From positions 1 through 64,000 of the forward strand of contig NZ_JBKHAQ010000002.1 of NCBI RefSeq assembly GCF_046542825.1: a stretch of 64,000 nucleotides of DNA, read 5' to 3'. This stretch comes from Rhodosalinus sp046542825. GTDB lineage: Bacteria > Pseudomonadota > Alphaproteobacteria > Rhodobacterales > Rhodobacteraceae. Made by a program: the position numbers and the translations under genes. Below the pieces are notes generated by a model. It was not told the DNA's origin. It ran no database searches and saw only the letters and a program-made list of their open reading frames with translations. Shown here one piece after another: positions 52,175 to 59,938 of this stretch (positions are counted from its first letter, which is position 1; each line of letters opens with the position of its first letter).

Positions 52175-53047
52175 TCAGGCGACCTCGAAGGTCGGGTGGA
52201 AGCGCCCCGCGGGCGACAGGGTGAAGATGTCCGCGCCGTCGCGGGTCACGCCGACCGAATGCTCGAACTGTGCCGAGAGCGACTTGTCGCGGGTGATCGC
52301 GGTCCAGTCGTCGGCCAGCACCTTCGTCTCGGGGCGCCCGAGGTTCACCATCGGCTCGATGGTGAAGAACATCCCTTCCTCCAGCACAGGGCCGGTGCCG
52401 GCGCGGCCGTAGTGCAGCACGTTCGGCGGGGCGTGGAAGACACGACCCAGACCGTGACCGCAGAAGTCGCGGACCACAGACATGCCCTGCGCCTCGACGA
52501 AGGACTGGATCGCGTGGCCGATGTCGCCGAAGGTGTTGCCTGGCTTCACGGCTTCGATCCCAAGCATCAGCGCGTCGTGCGTCACCTGAATCAGCCGCCT
52601 TGCATAGGGTTTGGGCTCTCCGGCGACATACATCCGCGAAGAGTCGCCGTACCAGCCGTCGACGATCACCGTGACATCGACATTCAGGATATCGCCGTCC
52701 TTGAGCACGTCGTCGGTCCGCGCGAAGGAGTCGTTCTTCCATTTCGGGATCTTGCTGCCCGGGATGCCGTGGCAGACGACGTGGTTCACGCTGATGCATG
52801 ACGCGTGCCGATAGCCCTTGTAGCCGATGGTGGCGGATTGCGCGCCCGCCTGATCCACCCGGCGGGTGATGTAGGCGTCGATCTCGGCCGTGGTGGCGCC
52901 GGGGCGCACCAGCGCGATCACCTCGTCGAGGATCTCGGCGGCGAGCCGTCCGGCCTTGTGCATTCCGGCGAAATCGGCCGGGTCGTGGATGCGGATGCCG
53001 TCGCGTGTCAGGCGCCCGCGGTGATCCTGGTTCAAGTCGCGCTCCAT
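52175..53047 (-). CDS. map: Type I methionine aminopeptidase
   Basis: Removes the initiator Met from nascent proteins; dimetal pita-bread fold. The 290 residues show the five metal ligands in their usual segments: ILNVDVTVIVDGWYGDSSRM (two Asp), GHGLGRVFHAPP (His), MFFTIEPMV (Glu) and the last Glu in AQFEHSVGV. The N-terminus is about 25 residues longer than E. coli Map. The ATG at 53047 has GGAGAG eight bases upstream. It follows sfsA by 64 bases, a conserved order in alphaproteobacteria. Confidence 0.96.
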   Translation of the reverse strand: MERDLNQDHRGRLTRDGIRIHDPADFAGMHKAGRLAAEILDEVIALVRPGATTAEIDAYITRRVDQAGAQSATIGYKGYRHASCISVNHVVCHGIPGSKIPKWKNDSFARTDDVLKDGDILNVDVTVIVDGWYGDSSRMYVAGEPKPYARRLIQVTHDALMLGIEAVKPGNTFGDIGHAIQSFVEAQGMSVVRDFCGHGLGRVFHAPPNVLHYGRAGTGPVLEEGMFFTIEPMVNLGRPETKVLADDWTAITRDKSLSAQFEHSVGVTRDGADIFTLSPAGRFHPTFEVA

Positions 53048-53111
53048 CGGCGGTCTCTCCGTCACCCCGTCATTTATGCAATTTTGTCTCCAAGGGCCAG
53101 TGCACCGCCTG

Positions 53112-53819
53112 TCACGGCACCAGGAGGCGGAGGAGCCCCGCCGCCTCGATGCCCTCCGGCTTGATCCGGGTGCCGAGCGCCAGCGCCTCGACGCCGTCCG
53201 CGCGCGCGGCGGCGAAGGCCGCGGCATAGCCCGGGTCGATGTCGGCAGCGAGCCCCACCTCGCGCGCATCCGTCCGCTGCACGAGGTAGAGCAGGACGGC
53301 GCGATGCCCTGCCCGCGCCATCGCGGCAAGCTCGGCCAGGTGCCGTGCGCCGCGCGCCGTGACCGCGTCGGGAAACTCGGCCCGCCCCGCCGCGCGGCTC
53401 AGGGTGACGCTTTTCACCTCGACGTAGGCGTCCGGCCGCCCGCCGCCGGACAGCAGGAAGTCCACGCGGCTCTTCTCGCCGTAGCGCACCTCGGGGCGCA
53501 GGCTGTCGTATCCGGCCAGGTCCGCCACGGCGCCGGCCTCCAGCGCCTCGCGGACGATCCGGTTGGCGGCCCCCGGGTCGACGCCGGTGAAATGGCCATC
53601 CGGGTGCTCCACCAGCCGCCAGGCGAACCTCAGCTTCCGCTTCGGGTCGTCGTTGGGCTCCAGCCAGATGCGCGCGCCGGGCTCGGCCAGGCCCAGCATC
53701 GAGCCGGGGTTGCCGACATGCGCCGTCACCTCGCGCCCGTCGTCCAGCCGCGCGTCGGCGAGGAAGCGCTTGTAGCGGCGGATCAGCCGGCCGGGCAGCA
53801 GAGGGGTTTGAAAGCGCAT
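53112..53819 (-). CDS. sfsA: Sugar fermentation stimulation protein A
   Basis: 235-residue SfsA-family protein, with an N-terminal OB-like part (MRFQTPLLPGRLIRRYKRFLAD, VTAHVGNPGSM) and a nuclease-like C-terminal part (KSRVDFLL, YVEVKSVTLS, FPDAVTARGARHL, LYLVQRTDA). It is known as a DNA-binding protein in E. coli; the fold suggests a nuclease, but the biochemical role is not settled. The ATG at 53819 is chosen by alignment with the family start. Upstream is the divergent CinA-N gene, 50 bases away. Confidence 0.92.
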   Translation of the reverse strand: MRFQTPLLPGRLIRRYKRFLADARLDDGREVTAHVGNPGSMLGLAEPGARIWLEPNDDPKRKLRFAWRLVEHPDGHFTGVDPGAANRIVREALEAGAVADLAGYDSLRPEVRYGEKSRVDFLLSGGGRPDAYVEVKSVTLSRAAGRAEFPDAVTARGARHLAELAAMARAGHRAVLLYLVQRTDAREVGLAADIDPGYAAAFAAARADGVEALALGTRIKPEGIEAAGLLRLLVP

Positions 53820-53869
53820 GACGCCGCGCTTACAAGGGCGCAACCAGCCCGGCAAGGAGCGTCACTGCC

Positions 53870-54592
53870 ATGCCCAATCCCACCGCCGCGATGCTCGTGA
53901 TCGGGGACGAGATCCTCTCCGGACGGACGCGCGATTCCAACATGCATCATCTTGCGGGCGAGTTGACGCGCGTGGGCATCGACCTGCGCGAGGTGCGCGT
54001 GGTGCCCGACGACCGCGCCGCCATCATCGCTGCAGTCCAGGCGCTCGCGGAGCGGTGGGATCACCTCTTCACCTCGGGCGGGATCGGCCCCACCCATGAC
54101 GACATCACGGCAGAGGCGGTCGCGGCGGCCTTCGGCCTGCCCATCGGCGTGCGCGCCGACGCCCGCGCGGTGCTGCAGGCGCATTACGACGCGCAGGGGC
54201 TTGAGCTGAACGAGGCGCGGCTGAGGATGGCGCGCATCCCCGAGGGCGCCACGCTGATCGAGAACCCGATCTCGGCCGCGCCGGGCTTCACGCTTCGCAA
54301 CGTGCATGTCATGGCGGGCGTGCCCACGATCTTCGAGGCGATGGTGGCCAGCGTTCTGGCGACGCTGGTGGGCGGTGCGCCGCTCCTGTCGCAGACGATC
54401 ACCGTGCAGCGGGGCGAAGGCGACGTGGCGCCGATCCTGAGCGAGGTGGCAGAGGCGTTCCCCGATCTCTCCGTCGGCTCCTACCCGTTCCTGCGCGGGG
54501 GCGTGCACGGGGTCAACGTGGTGGTGCGGGGCACCGACAAGGCGCAGGTGGACGCGGCGATGACGCGGCTTTCGGGAATGCTGGAGGCATGA
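53870..54592 (+). CDS. Molybdopterin-binding domain protein (CinA N-terminal type)
   Basis: A 240-residue MoaB/MogA-fold protein matching the N-terminal half of CinA (COG1058): LVIGDEILSGRTRDSNMHHLA, VVPDDRAAI, LFTSGGIGPTHDDITAEAVA and VMAGVPTIFEAM. The C-terminal nicotinamide-nucleotide amidase half of full CinA is absent, a normal stand-alone form in alphaproteobacteria whose substrate is not established (ADP-ribose pyrophosphatase activity is known for some CinA proteins). It overlaps the GNAT gene by four bases. Confidence 0.88.
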   Translation: MPNPTAAMLVIGDEILSGRTRDSNMHHLAGELTRVGIDLREVRVVPDDRAAIIAAVQALAERWDHLFTSGGIGPTHDDITAEAVAAAFGLPIGVRADARAVLQAHYDAQGLELNEARLRMARIPEGATLIENPISAAPGFTLRNVHVMAGVPTIFEAMVASVLATLVGGAPLLSQTITVQRGEGDVAPILSEVAEAFPDLSVGSYPFLRGGVHGVNVVVRGTDKAQVDAAMTRLSGMLEA

Positions 54593-55329
54593 GCGCCGAG
54601 GCGCTGGCCCTGCTGGAGGTGAACGAGGCGACATGGCCGCCCGCGCGTCGGTGGCGGCTGGGTCCCTGGATTCTGCGGGACGGGCAGGGCGGCGGCAAGC
54701 GCGTCTCTGCCGCCACGGTGGCCGAGCATGGCGTGGTGCCCGACGCCCCCGCGCTGGCCGAGGCAGAAGCGGCGATGGCCGGGATGCGGCAGGCACCGCT
54801 CGTCATGGTGCGGCCCGGCGAAGAGGCGCTGGATGCGATGCTGGAGCGGGCAGGGTATGCCATGCTCGACCCCAGCGTGATCTACGCGGCCCCCATCGGG
54901 CGGCTGACCGACCGCGCGGTGCCGCGGCTGGCCGCGCTCACCGTCTGGGAACCCCTGCAGATCATGCGCGAGATCTGGACCGCGCACGGCTTCGGCCCCG
55001 CGCGGCAGGCGGTGATGGAGCGCGCGCCGCAACCCAAGACCGGGCTGCTGGCGCGGCAGAACGACCACCCGGCCGGCACCGGCTTCGTCGCGGTCCATGA
55101 CGGCGTGGCGATGGTGCACGCGCTGGTCGTCGTGCCGGGCGAGCGGCGGCAGGGAGCGGCGGAATGGTTCATGCGCGGCGCGGCCGTCTGGGCCGAGGCG
55201 CACGGTGCCACCCGGATCGCCGCCATCGCCACGCGCGACAACGCGGCGGCGGCGGGGCTTTATGGCAAGCTCGGGATGGGGCAGGCTGGGGTCTATCATT
55301 ACCGCATCAAGCCCGTGGAGGGGCGCTGA
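54589..55329 (+). CDS. GNAT-family N-acetyltransferase
   Basis: Predicted acetyl-CoA-dependent N-acetyltransferase, 246 residues. The acetyl-CoA loop is VVPGERRQGAAEWFMRGAAVWA (the RRxGxA-type motif), followed by ATRIAAIATRDNAAAAGLYGKLGM, the usual last strand and helix. N-terminal 100 residues (LEVNEATWPPARRWRLGPWILRDGQGGG) are a family-specific extension. Substrate unknown. The start ATG overlaps the upstream stop; the AhpD-like gene follows after three bases, so these genes form an operon. Confidence 0.85.
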   Translation: MSAEALALLEVNEATWPPARRWRLGPWILRDGQGGGKRVSAATVAEHGVVPDAPALAEAEAAMAGMRQAPLVMVRPGEEALDAMLERAGYAMLDPSVIYAAPIGRLTDRAVPRLAALTVWEPLQIMREIWTAHGFGPARQAVMERAPQPKTGLLARQNDHPAGTGFVAVHDGVAMVHALVVVPGERRQGAAEWFMRGAAVWAEAHGATRIAAIATRDNAAAAGLYGKLGMGQAGVYHYRIKPVEGR

Positions 55330-55332
55330 GAG

Positions 55333-55899
55333 ATGGACGAAAAGCCGACCGCGCTGGACCTGCCCCCGGTCGATCCGCTGCCCGAGGCAACGCGGAAATA
55401 TTTCGAGGTCTGCGAGGACAAGCTTGGCATGGTGCCCAACGTCCTGCGCGCCTACGCCTTCGACACCACCAAGCTGGACGCCTTCACGGCGATGTACAAT
55501 GACCTGATGCTGGCCGACTCGGGGCTGTCCAAGCTCGAGCGCGAGATGATCGCGGTGGTCGTCTCGGCTGTGAACCGCTGCTATTACTGCCTGACGGCGC
55601 ATGGCGCGGCGGTGCGGCAGTTGTCGGGCGATCCGAAGCTGGGCGAGATGCTGGTGATGAACTGGCGGGTTGCCGAGCTGGACGCGCGGCACACCGCGAT
55701 GCTGACCTTCGCGGAGAAGGTGACGAAGGCCAGCGCGGAAATCTCCGAGTTCGACCGCGAGGCGCTGCGCAGCGTCGGCTTCTCGGACCGCGACATCTGG
55801 GACATCGCGGCGGTGGCGGGCTTTTTCAACATGACGAACCGGGTGGCCAGCGCGACCGCGATGAAGCCCAACGATGCCTATCACGCGCAGGCGCGCTGA
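55333..55899 (+). CDS. AhpD-like peroxidase-related protein (carboxymuconolactone decarboxylase family)
   Basis: A 188-residue all-helical protein with the AhpD-type redox centre: Glu70, Cys83, Cys86 and His90 (SAVNRCYYCLTAHG). This pattern supports alkylhydroperoxidase or disulfide reductase activity rather than lactone decarboxylation. The C-terminal GFFNMTNRVASATAMKP is typical of the peroxidase-related subgroup. It lies three bases after the GNAT stop and overlaps the OmpA-family gene by 26 bases. Confidence 0.88.
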   Translation: MDEKPTALDLPPVDPLPEATRKYFEVCEDKLGMVPNVLRAYAFDTTKLDAFTAMYNDLMLADSGLSKLEREMIAVVVSAVNRCYYCLTAHGAAVRQLSGDPKLGEMLVMNWRVAELDARHTAMLTFAEKVTKASAEISEFDREALRSVGFSDRDIWDIAAVAGFFNMTNRVASATAMKPNDAYHAQAR

Positions 55900-56824
55900 A
55901 GCGGCCCTTGCGGGGCTCTTCCTGCTCGTCGCCGGGCCGGTCCCCGCCGCCGTCGAGCTCGATCTGCCCGCGGGCGCCGGTCTTGCCGCGGAAGAGCAGA
56001 GCGCGCGCGACAGCCACCTTGTGCCGGCCGGCTCCTGGAGCGCCGAGGACGGCGTGCCCGGCCTGCGCGCCGAGGGCACCGTGACGCGCCGGGTCTGGCG
56101 CTTCGACGGGCCGGGCCGCACCACGCTGCAACTGATTGCGCCTCTGCGCGAACAGCTTCGCGCGCAGGGATTCGAGGTGCTCTTCGAATGCCGCGACCGT
56201 GCCTGCGGCGGCTTCGACTTCCGCTTCGAGATCGAGGTGCTGCCGGCCCCGGCGATGTATGTGGACCTCACGCGCTACAGGTTCCTGTCGGCGCTGCGCG
56301 TGCGCGGGGACGGGGCCGCCGACCACGTCACGCTCCTGGCCAGCCGGACGGACAGGGCAGGATATCTGCAGCTGGTCCATGTGGCGAGCGGCGGCGCGGC
56401 GCCTTTGGAAACACGCGCGCCGGCGGCGCAGACGGCCGCTCCCGCGCTGCCGCTTGCAGAGGCGCTCGAGGCGCGCGGGCACGCGGTGCTGGAGGGGCTG
56501 GATTTCGCAAGCGGCTCGTCGGAGCTGTCGGACCGTGTCTATCCCGTTCTGGAGGCGCTGGCGGCCTATCTTGTCGCCGATGAAGGCCGCGTCGTCGTGC
56601 TTGTCGGGCATACCGACGCGGTGGGCGCGCTCGACGGCAACGTCGCCCTGTCGCGCGCGCGGGCAGAGGCGGTGCTGCGCCGGCTGGTGGAGCGGCACGG
56701 CGTGCCGCCCGCGCAACTGCGGGCCGAGGGCGTGGGCTATCTGGCCCCCGTGGCCACGAACCTGACGGCAGCGGGCCGCGAGGTCAACCGGCGGGTCGAG
56801 GCGGTGCTGGCCTCTGCCGACTGA
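55874..56824 (+). CDS. OmpA-family envelope protein
   Basis: A 316-residue exported protein (signal peptide LAGLFLLVAGPVPAA). Residues 27-180 are a domain of unknown fold (FECRDRACGGFDFRFEIEVLPAPAMYVDL). A C-terminal OmpA/MotB domain (about 205-316) binds peptidoglycan: GLDFASGSSELS, VLVGHTDAVG, LSRARAEAVLRRLVE, GVGYLAPVATN and NRRVEAVL. The first ATG lies 26 bases inside the previous gene, an overlap unusual for this window; later in-frame starts would lose the signal peptide. Confidence 0.87.
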   Translation: MPITRRRAEAALAGLFLLVAGPVPAAVELDLPAGAGLAAEEQSARDSHLVPAGSWSAEDGVPGLRAEGTVTRRVWRFDGPGRTTLQLIAPLREQLRAQGFEVLFECRDRACGGFDFRFEIEVLPAPAMYVDLTRYRFLSALRVRGDGAADHVTLLASRTDRAGYLQLVHVASGGAAPLETRAPAAQTAAPALPLAEALEARGHAVLEGLDFASGSSELSDRVYPVLEALAAYLVADEGRVVVLVGHTDAVGALDGNVALSRARAEAVLRRLVERHGVPPAQLRAEGVGYLAPVATNLTAAGREVNRRVEAVLASAD

Positions 56825-56898
56825 AGTGCCGTGCGGTCCCTTTACTTATTCCAGGTTCTGAATACATAGCACGCAAGCCCCAGGACCGGAGACGCCCC

Positions 56899-58644
56899 AT
56901 GTCCCTGCCGAACCGCGCCGCGCTGGAGCGGCACCTGCCCATCCTGCAATGGTCACGCGGCTACACGCGCGACACGCTGACCTCGGACGTGGTCGCGGCG
57001 GTGATCGTGACGATCATGCTGATCCCGCAGTCGCTGGCCTATGCGCTGCTGGCGGGGCTGCCTGCGGAGATGGGGCTTTACGCCTCGATCCTGCCGCTGG
57101 TGGCCTACGCCATCTTCGGCACCTCTCGGGCGCTGGCGGTCGGCCCTGTCGCGGTGATCAGCCTGATGACCGCGGCTGCCATCGCCAACCTCGGCATCAC
57201 CGATCCCGCGCAATATGCGGCCGCCGCGATCACGCTTGCCTTCCTCTCCGGCGCGATCCTGACGGTCATGGGGGTCTTTCGGCTGGGGTTCCTGGCGAAC
57301 TTCCTGAGCCATCCGGTGATCGCGGGCTTCATCACAGCATCCGGAATCCTGATCGCCACCTCGCAGCTCAAGCATATCCTGGGCATCGAGGCGCAGGGGC
57401 ATACCCTGCCGGAACTGGTGACCTCGCTCTGGGCGCATCTGCCGGAGACGAACCTCTACACCCTCGCCATCGGCGTCGCGGCGACGGCCTTCCTGTTCTG
57501 GGTGCGCAAGGGGTTCAAGCCGCTTCTGCTGAAAACGGGGATGAAGCCGCGACTGGCCGACATCCTGGCCAAGGCGGGGCCGGTGCTTGCCGTTGCGGTC
57601 ACGACACTGGTCGTCTTCGGCTTCGGGCTGGGCGAGCGGGGCGTCGACATCGTGGGCACCGTGCCGCAGGGGCTGCCGCCGCTCACCGCGCCGCGGCTCG
57701 ATCTCGACCTGATCGCGCAGCTTTTCGTGCCGGCGCTGATGATCTCGATCATCGGATTCGTCGAATCGGTCTCGGTCGCGCAGACGCTGGCCGCGAAGAA
57801 ACGCCAGCGCATCGTGCCGGACCAGGAACTGGTGGGCCTTGGCACGTCGAACATCGCGGCCTCGATCACCGGCGGCTATCCCGTCACCGGCGGCTTCGCC
57901 CGGTCGGTGGTGAACTTCGACGCCGGCGCCGAGACGCCGGCGGCCGGCGCCTACACGGCCGTGGGCATCCTGGTCGCCGCGCTGCTGCTGACGCCGCTGC
58001 TGTTCTTCCTGCCCACGGCGACGCTCGCCGCGACGATCATCGTTGCGGTGCTGAGCCTCGTGGACTTTTCCATCCTGCGCCACGCCTGGGGCTACTCCAG
58101 GGTGGATTTCGCCGCCGTCTCTGCCACGATCCTGCTGACGCTGGGCTTCGGGGTTGAGGTGGGCGTGGCCGCGGGTGTCGCGCTGTCGATCGCGCTGCAC
58201 CTTTACAAGACCTCGCGCCCGCATGTGGCCGAGGTGGGCCGCGTGCCCGGCACCGAGCATTTCCGCAACATCCTGCGCCACGAGGTCGAGACGCATCCCG
58301 CGGTCGTCACGCTGCGGGTGGACGAAAGCCTCTATTTCGCCAACGCCGCCTTCCTGCAGGATTACGTCTACGACCGCGTGGTGAAGGACAAGGACGTGCG
58401 CCATGTGGTGCTGATGTTCTCGGCGGTGAACGAGGTGGATCTCTCGGCGCTCGAAAGCCTCGAGGCGATCAACCGGCGGCTGGCGGACATGGACATCCGC
58501 CTGCACCTGTCCGAGGTGAAGGGGCCCGTGATGGACCGGCTCAAGCGCAGCCATTTCCTCGACGACCTGAGCGGCAAGGTCTTTCTTTCCCAGCACGACG
58601 CGATGCGCGCGCTTGCCCCGAAGAAGCCGCGCGCGGCGGAATAG
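56899..58644 (+). CDS. SulP-family anion (sulfate) transporter with STAS domain
   Basis: Inner-membrane SulP transporter, 581 residues. The membrane domain (about 20-430) shows the family segments IMLIPQSLAYALLAGLPAEMGLYAS, FGTSRALAVGPVAVISLMT, FLANFLSHPVIAGFITASG and NIAASITGGYPVTGGFARS. A cytosolic STAS domain (about 445-560) ends it: LRVDESLYFANAAF, VVLMFSAVNEVDLSALESL. The substrate may be sulfate, bicarbonate or another anion. It lies 74 bases after the OmpA-family gene. Sulfate supply for the sulfotransferase locus is a possible but distant link. Confidence 0.9.
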   Translation: MSLPNRAALERHLPILQWSRGYTRDTLTSDVVAAVIVTIMLIPQSLAYALLAGLPAEMGLYASILPLVAYAIFGTSRALAVGPVAVISLMTAAAIANLGITDPAQYAAAAITLAFLSGAILTVMGVFRLGFLANFLSHPVIAGFITASGILIATSQLKHILGIEAQGHTLPELVTSLWAHLPETNLYTLAIGVAATAFLFWVRKGFKPLLLKTGMKPRLADILAKAGPVLAVAVTTLVVFGFGLGERGVDIVGTVPQGLPPLTAPRLDLDLIAQLFVPALMISIIGFVESVSVAQTLAAKKRQRIVPDQELVGLGTSNIAASITGGYPVTGGFARSVVNFDAGAETPAAGAYTAVGILVAALLLTPLLFFLPTATLAATIIVAVLSLVDFSILRHAWGYSRVDFAAVSATILLTLGFGVEVGVAAGVALSIALHLYKTSRPHVAEVGRVPGTEHFRNILRHEVETHPAVVTLRVDESLYFANAAFLQDYVYDRVVKDKDVRHVVLMFSAVNEVDLSALESLEAINRRLADMDIRLHLSEVKGPVMDRLKRSHFLDDLSGKVFLSQHDAMRALAPKKPRAAE

Positions 58645-58755
58645 GCCCCTCGTCTTCCGAGCGCGCCCTCGCGCGGGCTGTTTCGCGTGGCTTCGGCCCC
58701 TCGCGCGTCCGACAGGAACCCATGTGTCCGCGGCGGGCCGGGTGGCGACAAGGAA

Positions 58756-58802
58756 GCTCCGGCGTGACCGACGCGCCGGAGCCTCCGGTCCCCCCGGGGA
58801 CG
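58756..58802. terminator. Two hairpins between convergent sulP and lysR genes
   Basis: GCTCCGGCG (58756-58764) pairs with CGCCGGAGC (58774-58782). GTCCCC (58788-58793) pairs with GGGGAC (58796-58801). Two stable stems in the 165-base gap between convergent genes suggest two-way termination, again as a pair. No T-run. Confidence 0.5.
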
Positions 58803-58809
58803 GAAGCCC

Positions 58810-59715
58810 TTACCAGTCGGCGGGCCCCTTTTCGGCGAAGGCGTGCACGAGGAAGTCGATGAAGGCGCGGACCTTGGGCTGCGTGAAACGGCCCGGTGGA
58901 TAGACCGCGTAGATGCCCTGTGTCTCCATCGGCAACTCCGGGATCGCGTCCACGACGTGGCCCTCGGCCATCGCCGGCGCATAGAGGAACGACGGCAGAT
59001 AGGCGATGCCCAGGCCCGCGACGCAGGCATTGAGCAGCGACTGCCCGTCGTTGACGCTGAGCCAGCCGGCCGTGCGGACCTGACGTTTCTCGCCCGAAGG
59101 GGCGGTGATGCGCCAGACGCTGCCCGACGACTGGCTGGAATAGTGCAGCAGCTTGTGTTCGTTCAGGTCGTCGATCCGGCTGGGCCGGCCGTGGCGCTGG
59201 AAGTAGGAGGGCGCACCGACCATCCGCTTCGCCGTATCTGCAAGCTTGCGGGCGCGCAGGCTCGAATCCTGCAGGTCGCCGATCCGCACTGCCATGTCGA
59301 AGCCTTCCGAGATCAGTTCGACGTAGCGGTTGTTGAGCACCATGTTGATGCTGATGTCGGGAAACTCGTGCAGGAACTCGCCCAGGATCGGCGAAAGGTG
59401 ATTCACCCCGAAGTCCGTCGCCACCGAGATGCGCAGCAGGCCCGAGGGCGCGGACTGCATCGAGGTGACAAGCGCGTCGGCCTCGCCTGCATCGTTCAGC
59501 ACGCGCCGCGCCCGGTCGTAATAGGCCAGGCCGATTTCCGTGGGGCTCACGCGCCGCGTGGTGCGGTTGAGCAGCCGTGCGCCCAGCCGTGCCTCAAGGC
59601 TCGCCACATGCTTGGAGACGGCGGACTTGGAGATGCCGAGCTTTCTCGCCGCGTCGGTGAAGCCGCCCTGGTCCACGACAGTCGCGAAAGCCTCCATTTC
59701 CGTCAGTCGGTCCAT
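58810..59715 (-). CDS. LysR-family transcriptional regulator
   Basis: 301-residue LysR regulator: N-terminal winged helix-turn-helix (about 1-60: MEAFATVVDQGGFTDAARKLGISKSAVSKHVASLEARLGARLL) and a periplasmic-binding-like effector domain (about 90-295: LLRISVATDFGVNHLSPILGEFL). The sequence KSAVSKHV is the recognition helix. GAGGTGA precedes the ATG. The group with RTTRRVSPTE often controls adjacent redox or efflux genes, but no divergent target is beside it: the next gene upstream (fadH-like) is on the same strand. The effector is unknown. Confidence 0.9.
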   Translation of the reverse strand: MDRLTEMEAFATVVDQGGFTDAARKLGISKSAVSKHVASLEARLGARLLNRTTRRVSPTEIGLAYYDRARRVLNDAGEADALVTSMQSAPSGLLRISVATDFGVNHLSPILGEFLHEFPDISINMVLNNRYVELISEGFDMAVRIGDLQDSSLRARKLADTAKRMVGAPSYFQRHGRPSRIDDLNEHKLLHYSSQSSGSVWRITAPSGEKRQVRTAGWLSVNDGQSLLNACVAGLGIAYLPSFLYAPAMAEGHVVDAIPELPMETQGIYAVYPPGRFTQPKVRAFIDFLVHAFAEKGPADW

Positions 59716-59857
59716 TACGTCACCTCTTCCAACGCCTGTCGCACGGGGTCCTGAGTCGCCCGGAATTCGGGCGGTTTTGGGACGGAGGGCCGACAATACG
59801 AGGGAGCTTCATGGAGGCGCCGCCACAGCGGAAACGTTCCGGCGCCAGGCATTGGAC

Positions 59858-59882
59858 GAAGAATTTCCTGCGAAAATTCCTC
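59858..59882. repeat. Degenerate palindrome, paired family, copy 4a
   Basis: GAAGAATTT-CCTGCG-AAAATTCCTC aligns along its length with the perfect palindrome 3b (GAAGAATTTTCGA and complement) with one deletion and a few changes. It looks like a decayed copy. Confidence 0.5.
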
Positions 59883-59896
59883 TGCCGGCGGGCGTG

Positions 59897-59936
59897 GCTG
59901 TCCGCAAATCCTCCGGTCGAAGGATTTGGGGACAGC
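59897..59936. terminator. Long imperfect hairpin after the fadH-like gene, paired family copy 4b
   Basis: GCTGTCC, one mismatch, CAAATCCT (59897-59912) pairs with AGGATTTG, one mismatch, GGACAGC (59921-59936). It ends two bases after the minus-strand gene's stop at 59939 when read on that strand, and is followed by the decayed palindrome 4a. It probably ends the fadH-like transcript. Confidence 0.6.
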
Positions 59937-59938
59937 GG

